A program made the position numbers and the translations under genes. From assembly GCA_002409725.1 (NCBI GenBank), contig DHOI01000015.1, positions 48,112 to 57,891 of the forward strand: DNA of 9,780 bases. Reading direction: 5' to 3'. The notes under the pieces were generated by a model, which searched no databases, was not told the DNA's origin, and saw nothing but the letters and a program-made list of their open reading frames with translations. Shown here in pieces: positions 6,005 to 9,780 of this stretch (the first letter of the stretch is position 1; the number at the start of each line of letters is the position of its first letter). This DNA comes from Christensenella sp. UBA5394 (GTDB taxonomy: Bacteria; Bacillota; Clostridia; Christensenellales; CAG-138).

Positions 6005-6808
6005 ATGAATAACATGCTGGAAATCAACGGCCTACAAAAAACCTTCAACAAAGGCACCATCAATCAGAAGCTGGCAATCGAAAACCTCTCCCTCACCTTC
6101 AAGGAAGGCGATTTCGTCACAGTCATCGGCGGCAACGGCGCGGGCAAGAGCACCCTGCTGAACCTGATCGCCGGGGTCTACCCGGCGGACGCGGGCCAAG
6201 TGATTTTAGACGGTAAGGATATCTCCAAAATGCCGGAGCACAAGCGCGCCTGCCTGCTGGGCCGGGTCTTTCAGGACCCGATGATGGGAACGGCGGCGGG
6301 CATGGGCATCGAGGAAAATCTGGCCATGGCTTACCGCCGAGGTAAGGGGCGGGGCCTCAAATGGGGCATCAGCTCCAGGGAGCGGGCTAAATACCGCGAA
6401 AAGCTGCAAGCGCTCGATCTCGGCCTCGAGGGCCGGCTCTCCACCAAGGTGGGCCTGTTGAGCGGCGGTCAGCGCCAGGCCCTCACCCTGCTGATGGCCA
6501 CGCTGCAAAAGCCTAGGCTACTGCTGCTCGATGAGCACACCGCGGCCCTGGATCCGCGTACGGCCGCCAAGGTGTTGGAGCTTTCGGATCACATCATCGC
6601 CAAGCACGGCCTCACGGCCATGATGGTGACCCACAACATGCGGGACGCCATCGAGCACGGCAACCGGCTCATCATGATGCACGAGGGCAATATTGCGCTG
6701 GATATTGCCGGTGAAGCCAAGAAAAAGCTCACCGTGGAAGAGCTGATCGCCCGCTTCTCGCAGGCCAGCGGCCAGGAGTTTGCAAACGACCGCGCACTGC
6801 TTTCCTAA
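6005..6808 (+). CDS. ABC importer ATPase, TrpZ-like
   Basis: A 267-residue nucleotide-binding subunit that drives the importer from the cytoplasmic face. All motifs are intact: Walker A GGNGAGKST (residues 42-50), Q-loop FQDP (Gln90), signature LSGGQRQ (152-158), Walker B LLLLDE (catalytic Glu177) and switch His210 in MVTHNM. The DEHTAALDP form, with His after the catalytic Glu in place of the usual Pro, is typical as far as I recall of ATPases paired with ABC_sub_bind proteins. GGAGG (5994-5998) sits 6 bases before the ATG and shares a base with the permease stop codon, so the two are probably translationally coupled. It is the last gene of the operon, followed by a terminator. Confidence 0.95.
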   Translation: MNNMLEINGLQKTFNKGTINQKLAIENLSLTFKEGDFVTVIGGNGAGKSTLLNLIAGVYPADAGQVILDGKDISKMPEHKRACLLGRVFQDPMMGTAAGMGIEENLAMAYRRGKGRGLKWGISSRERAKYREKLQALDLGLEGRLSTKVGLLSGGQRQALTLLMATLQKPRLLLLDEHTAALDPRTAAKVLELSDHIIAKHGLTAMMVTHNMRDAIEHGNRLIMMHEGNIALDIAGEAKKKLTVEELIARFSQASGQEFANDRALLS

Positions 6809-6819
6809 AGCTTTTTAAA

Positions 6820-6900
6820 CAAAGCAGCCCTGCCGCCTATATACGGAAAAAGCCCGCATTATCCGCGGGCCTTTTCTATTCCAAAAAGGTGGCTGCTTTG
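6820..6900 (+). terminator. Terminator of the ABC operon nested in a 10-bp inverted repeat
   Basis: The inner hairpin GCCCGC (6852-6857) with GCGGGC (6865-6870) is preceded by AAAAA and followed by CTTTTCT, a normal intrinsic terminator. It lies within a perfect outer inverted repeat, CAAAGCAGCC (6820-6829) and GGCTGCTTTG (6891-6900), the second arm being followed by CTTTTCT as well. Confidence 0.75.
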
Positions 6901-6908
6901 CTTTTCTA

Positions 6909-6917
6909 TGCTATAAT
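6909..6917 (+). promoter_or_regulatory. Extended -10 promoter of the VOC-family gene
   Basis: TGC followed by TATAAT (6912-6917) is an extended -10 element. No good -35 hexamer lies 16-18 bases upstream, which extended -10 promoters can tolerate. Transcription would start near 6924, about 50 bases before the ATG at 6976. Confidence 0.65.
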
Positions 6918-6975
6918 CATAGTAAAGCGGCTTAGGATGCTACACAAAACAATTGAATAGAAAGGAAAGCCAACC

Positions 6976-7389
6976 ATGCTTACGATGAACGCGGTGGGTC
7001 TGTTTGTGACAGACATGGAGAAAATGGTATCCTTCTACCGGGATGTGATGGGCATGCAGACCGACTGGGCAGGTGATGTAAACGCGGAGCTCTCCTGCGG
7101 CGGGGCGCGGCTGATTATGTTCGGCCGGGATGATTTCGAGGCGATGACGGCCAGGAAATACGCCTATCCGAACGGGAGAAACGGCACCATGGAGCTATCC
7201 TTCGACGTGGCTGACTTTGCGCGGGTAGATGCGGAATACGAACGGGTCGTAAAAGCGGGCGCTACCCCCATCTTTCCGCCCACGGATGAGCCCTGGGGCC
7301 AGCGCACGAGCTATGTGGCCGACCCGGATGGCAATTTGATCGAGATCTCGTCTTTCGTGCGGGAATGGGAGGGCTGGGACTCGCCTTGA
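6976..7389 (+). CDS. VOC (glyoxalase/bleomycin-resistance fold) family protein
   Basis: A 137-residue cytosolic protein with the paired beta-alpha-beta-beta-beta modules of the vicinal-oxygen-chelate fold: VGLFVTDMEKMVSFYRDVMG at the N-terminus, GTMELSFDVAD at residues 70-80, and the closing YVADPDGNLIEISSF. In metal-dependent members such as glyoxalase I the ligands are His, Glu, His and Glu. Here the first site appears to be Ala6, the third Glu73 and the last Glu123, so a classical metal site is doubtful. It may be a metal-free member, a drug-binding protein or an enzyme of unknown substrate. AAAGGA lies 9 bases before the ATG. It has its own promoter and a shared downstream terminator, so it is monocistronic. 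Confidence 0.88.
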   Translation: MLTMNAVGLFVTDMEKMVSFYRDVMGMQTDWAGDVNAELSCGGARLIMFGRDDFEAMTARKYAYPNGRNGTMELSFDVADFARVDAEYERVVKAGATPIFPPTDEPWGQRTSYVADPDGNLIEISSFVREWEGWDSP

Positions 7390-7395
7390 TCCGTC

Positions 7396-7437
7396 TTAAT
7401 TAAGAACGGCGGCTTTTCAGCCGCCGTTCTTAATTAA
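7396..7437. terminator. Bidirectional terminator, 19-bp perfect palindrome
   Basis: A 19-bp perfect stem (7396-7414 with 7419-7437) closes a TTTC loop. It lies between the stop codons of two converging genes, 6 bases after the VOC gene and 16 bases after rng. The AT-rich outer arms (TTAATTAA) provide U-rich tails in both directions. Confidence 0.85.
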
Positions 7438-7453
7438 TCTGCATATAAATGAA

Positions 7454-8983
7454 TCAATACGCCTTGGCAGCGCCATGGATGTGCCGAAGTTCCTCCTGCG
7501 AGGTGATGGGCGCAATGGTGAATTCCTCGATGTGCATGCCGGGCACGGGCTGCACGTAGATCGTGCGGCCCGGGGCCTTGGGCAGCAGGGGCGCATCCTC
7601 CTCGCTGTTCTCCTCGATCAGTTCCGCCACGGAGGGGCTGAGGCGCACCAGATAGGATGCGGAATCGTTTTGTGCAAAGGCCCTAATTAGCTTTTTGCGC
7701 ACCTTGAGCACCATAGTCTCGCGGGATAGTACCCTGCCGTCCCCCCCGCAATAAGGGCAGGGCGAGCGCAGGGTGTTGGAGATGCACTGCCTGGTTTTTT
7801 TGCGGGTCATCTCCACCAGGCCCAGTTGGGTAATGCCCAGCACGTTGGACTTGGTGCGGTCTTTTTTCATCTCCCCGCGCAGGGTATCCAGCACCCGCTC
7901 TTTATCGGCAATCTCATCCATATCGATAAAATCGATGATGATGATGCCGCTGATATCCCTAAGGCGCAGCTGCCTGGCGATTTCCCTGGCCGCCTCGCAG
8001 TTGGTTTCGGTGATGGTCTCCTGCAAAGAATCGTTACCGATATATTTGCCCGTGTTCACATCGATGGTAGTGAGGGCCTCGGTTTGATCGATGATGATAT
8101 GGCCGCCGTTCTTAAGCCAAACCTTGCGGGAAAGGGCTTTGTCGATGGCACTTTCGAGCTTGTAGGTATCGAAAAGATCCGGCAGGCCCTCGTGGAGGGT
8201 GACCCGATCCTGCAAATTGGGAGAGATAATGCCCGCCACCACCTGGATGCGCTCGAAAAACTCCCGGTCGTTGATGACCAGCCTGTCAATCTCGGGGGTG
8301 AACAGATCGCGCAGGGTGCGAAACATTAACGGCTCTTCCGCATGGATCAGGCGGGGCGCGGAAAGCATTTTCCCTTTTTGCTGGATCCGCTCCCACAGCC
8401 GGGTGAGAAAGGCCACATCGCTGGCGAATTCCTCCTGCGTTTTGCCCTCCGCGGCTGTGCGCACGATCAGCCCCATGCCGGAAGGCTTCACGCCCTCGAT
8501 GGCGGCCTTGAGGCGGGCACGCTCCTCTTCATCATCGATACGGCGTGAAACGCCGATATAATTCACCGTGGGCATCAGCACCAGCGACCTGCCGGGCAGG
8601 GTAACGTGGGTGGTGACCCGCGCGCCCTTGGTGCCTACCGGTTCTTTGATGATCTGTACCATGATATCCTGGCCGGGCTTGACGATATCTTTGATATTGG
8701 GCGCCTCGTCCAGCTTTTGATCCCCTTCGTGCCCGCCGAATTGAAAATCCCCCTTATCCAGCACGATATCGCCGGCGTAGAGGAAGGCGTTGCGCTCCAG
8801 GCCTATATCCACAAATGCGGCCTGCATGCCGGGGAGGACGTTTTGCACCTTGCCCTTGTAGATGTTGCCTACCAATCGCTCCCTGCCACGGCGCTCGATG
8901 TAGATCTCGCTGGGGGAGCCATCTTCAATTAATACAACGCGGGTCTGATAAGGATTGATATCGATGACGATCTCTTTTTGCAT
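7454..8983 (-). CDS. rng: Ribonuclease G/E family endoribonuclease
   Basis: A 509-residue single-strand-specific endoribonuclease for rRNA maturation and mRNA decay. The size is that of RNase G plus a little, without the long unstructured tail of proteobacterial RNase E. Domains in order are an N-terminal strand region with DINPYQTRVVLIEDG, the S1 RNA-binding domain (about residues 36-128), the 5' sensor/RNase H-like part, and the DNase I-like catalytic core with magnesium ligands Asp308 (TTIDVNTGKY) and Asp351 (IIIIDFIDMD), spaced 43 apart as in Escherichia coli RNase E. The zinc-link CPYCGG (Cys409, Cys412) implies a dimer of dimers. The start fits the family, but no strong Shine-Dalgarno site precedes it. 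It probably shares a transcript with the spoIVFB-like gene 72 bases upstream. Confidence 0.96.
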   Translation of the reverse strand: MQKEIVIDINPYQTRVVLIEDGSPSEIYIERRGRERLVGNIYKGKVQNVLPGMQAAFVDIGLERNAFLYAGDIVLDKGDFQFGGHEGDQKLDEAPNIKDIVKPGQDIMVQIIKEPVGTKGARVTTHVTLPGRSLVLMPTVNYIGVSRRIDDEEERARLKAAIEGVKPSGMGLIVRTAAEGKTQEEFASDVAFLTRLWERIQQKGKMLSAPRLIHAEEPLMFRTLRDLFTPEIDRLVINDREFFERIQVVAGIISPNLQDRVTLHEGLPDLFDTYKLESAIDKALSRKVWLKNGGHIIIDQTEALTTIDVNTGKYIGNDSLQETITETNCEAAREIARQLRLRDISGIIIIDFIDMDEIADKERVLDTLRGEMKKDRTKSNVLGITQLGLVEMTRKKTRQCISNTLRSPCPYCGGDGRVLSRETMVLKVRKKLIRAFAQNDSASYLVRLSPSVAELIEENSEEDAPLLPKAPGRTIYVQPVPGMHIEEFTIAPITSQEELRHIHGAAKAY

Positions 8984-9055
8984 GTATGAATTATCTCGCT
9001 CGTTTATTTATATCGTGCCGCCGTATGGGGCGAAAGAACGTATAAATTTAGTGTA

Positions 9056-9780
9056 TCACCCTTTTGTTGCATGGTCAATCCTCATTGCCTCGCCTATGGC
9101 CGCGCTCCCGCCCGAGCGGGCCAGCAGAGATAGCAGGCGGGCCTCGTCCATCCGGCCCATAATACGCATATCGTCATCCAGCACGTCGATCACAGTATAG
9201 GCCCCGCTCTGCAAACGCCGCAGCGCCGCGGATACAGGCATGCTCCGGTGCACACCCACGTGCACCACTCGCACGCTGCCACCCAGCCTGATGGCCTTGT
9301 GGCGGCGAAGCATGGCCTCCACGCGCGCCCCGCCCCCCTCCCGGTATTCGCGCAGAGCGGCCAGGCATAAAAAGAGGCCGAAAATGGCGGGGGTGGCGTT
9401 TCTCCCCCCACGCCAAAGCAGCAACGCGCCCAGGCCTAAAAGGCCCGCCCCGGCCAGCGCGCCCAAGATCACGCCCAGAAGCAGGCAGGCCCTTGCGGGA
9501 AGATAGCGCTGCAAAAGCTGCCGCAGCATTTGGCCCCCATCCAGCGGCAGGGCCGGCAGCAAGTTGACCAGGGCAATGGATAGGTTTATATGGCCAAAGG
9601 CCTCCACAAAGGGCAGGGGCCACTTGGCCGTCGCGGCAGCGCAGCCCATGGCCACAAGCAGGCTGAAAAGCGGCCCGGCCGCGGCGATGGCTGGCACGGA
9701 GGCCGCCTTTGCCTGCTGCGCATCCAGCAGCTCCTTGTAAAGCAGCTCTTGGACCTGCTCCTTAATACGTATATGCAGGC
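9056..9780 (-). CDS. spoIVFB: SpoIVFB-like M50 intramembrane metalloprotease, N-terminus beyond the window
   Basis: SpoIVFB cleaves pro-sigma-K in the outer forespore membrane. About 240 C-terminal residues are visible, and the frame stays open to the window edge; the GTG at 9697 is internal. Visible in order are a charged segment (KEQVQELLYKELLDAQQ), AAGPLFSLLVAMG (the M50 GPxx(N/S) helix), NLLPALPLDGGQ with the conserved Asp zinc-site motif, two further membrane helices (about LLLGVILGALAGAGLLGLG and AIFGLFLCLAALREY), and a C-terminal CBS-like domain (VRVVHVGVHRSMPVSAALRR to MDEARLLSLLARSG). The HExxH motif would lie outside the window. M50 proteins with a single C-terminal CBS domain located upstream of rng or rplU are SpoIVFB in Clostridia. 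It could be another M50B/CBS rhomboid-unrelated protease, but the context favours SpoIVFB. Confidence 0.85.
   Translation of the reverse strand, partial: LHIRIKEQVQELLYKELLDAQQAKAASVPAIAAAGPLFSLLVAMGCAAATAKWPLPFVEAFGHINLSIALVNLLPALPLDGGQMLRQLLQRYLPARACLLLGVILGALAGAGLLGLGALLLWRGGRNATPAIFGLFLCLAALREYREGGGARVEAMLRRHKAIRLGGSVRVVHVGVHRSMPVSAALRRLQSGAYTVIDVLDDDMRIMGRMDEARLLSLLARSGGSAAIGEAMRIDHATKG

Noticed and set aside
4195..6063. A 622-codon open frame on the minus strand opposite the binding-protein and permease genes
   Set aside because: Its translation is low in complexity and matches no fold. The plus-strand genes have clear family motifs, and GC-rich codon bias often leaves the antisense frame open.
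8984..9055. A sigma-A promoter for rng (TATAAA-like -10 on the minus strand)
   Set aside because: The -10-like element has no acceptable -35 hexamer at 16-18 bases and no extended -10, so it was not listed.

Overview
The window looks like chromosomal DNA from a GC-rich, endospore-forming member of the Firmicutes, most likely class Clostridia. Two sporulation genes (spoIVA and the 3' part of a spoIVFB-type protease gene), an RNase E/G of Gram-positive size, strong purine-rich Shine-Dalgarno sites and short hairpin-plus-T terminators all point this way. No rRNA, tRNA, CRISPR array or transposase gene was seen. The genus cannot be told from the sequence.

Layout. (1) 1-1283: the 3' part of der (ribosome-assembly GTPase) and its terminator. 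(2) 1372-1608, minus strand: a 78-residue DUF2007-like protein with its own promoter, divergent from spoIVA. (3) 1762-3240: spoIVA with a possible sigma-E promoter and a terminator. (4) 3241-4035: about 800 bp without a recognised protein gene, and the most unusual part of the window. It holds several strong helices that suggest a structured RNA (about 3279-3610), a C-rich tract whose minus strand fits a G-quadruplex pattern (3616-3666), a perfect consensus sigma-A promoter (3698-3726), a 58-codon small ORF with an excellent ribosome binding site (3773-3949), and two successive terminator-like hairpins (3861-3894 and 3969-4002). (5) 4036-6808: a three-gene ABC importer operon of the TrpXYZ type (lipoprotein, permease, ATPase). 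No promoter was seen between the last terminator and its first gene, so the region 4 leader may control it by attenuation. (6) 6976-7389: a VOC/glyoxalase-fold protein with an extended -10 promoter. (7) 7454-9780, minus strand: rng (RNase G/E) downstream of a partial spoIVFB-like gene, probably co-transcribed, converging on the VOC gene at a 19-bp palindromic terminator.

How the genes relate. der upstream of spoIVA, and spoIVFB upstream of rng, are remnants of arrangements known in Firmicutes; genes often found between them (gpsA or plsY; radical SAM genes) are absent. SpoIVA builds the base of the spore coat on the forespore, and SpoIVFB is the intramembrane protease that activates sigma-K, so both act in the mother cell. 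The importer probably takes up a small organic solute, by family possibly tryptophan or another aromatic compound.

The best candidates for something undescribed are the structured element at 3279-3610 and the leader with its small ORF and double terminator at 3698-4005. Both are inferences from base pairing and spacing read by eye; no database search was possible.
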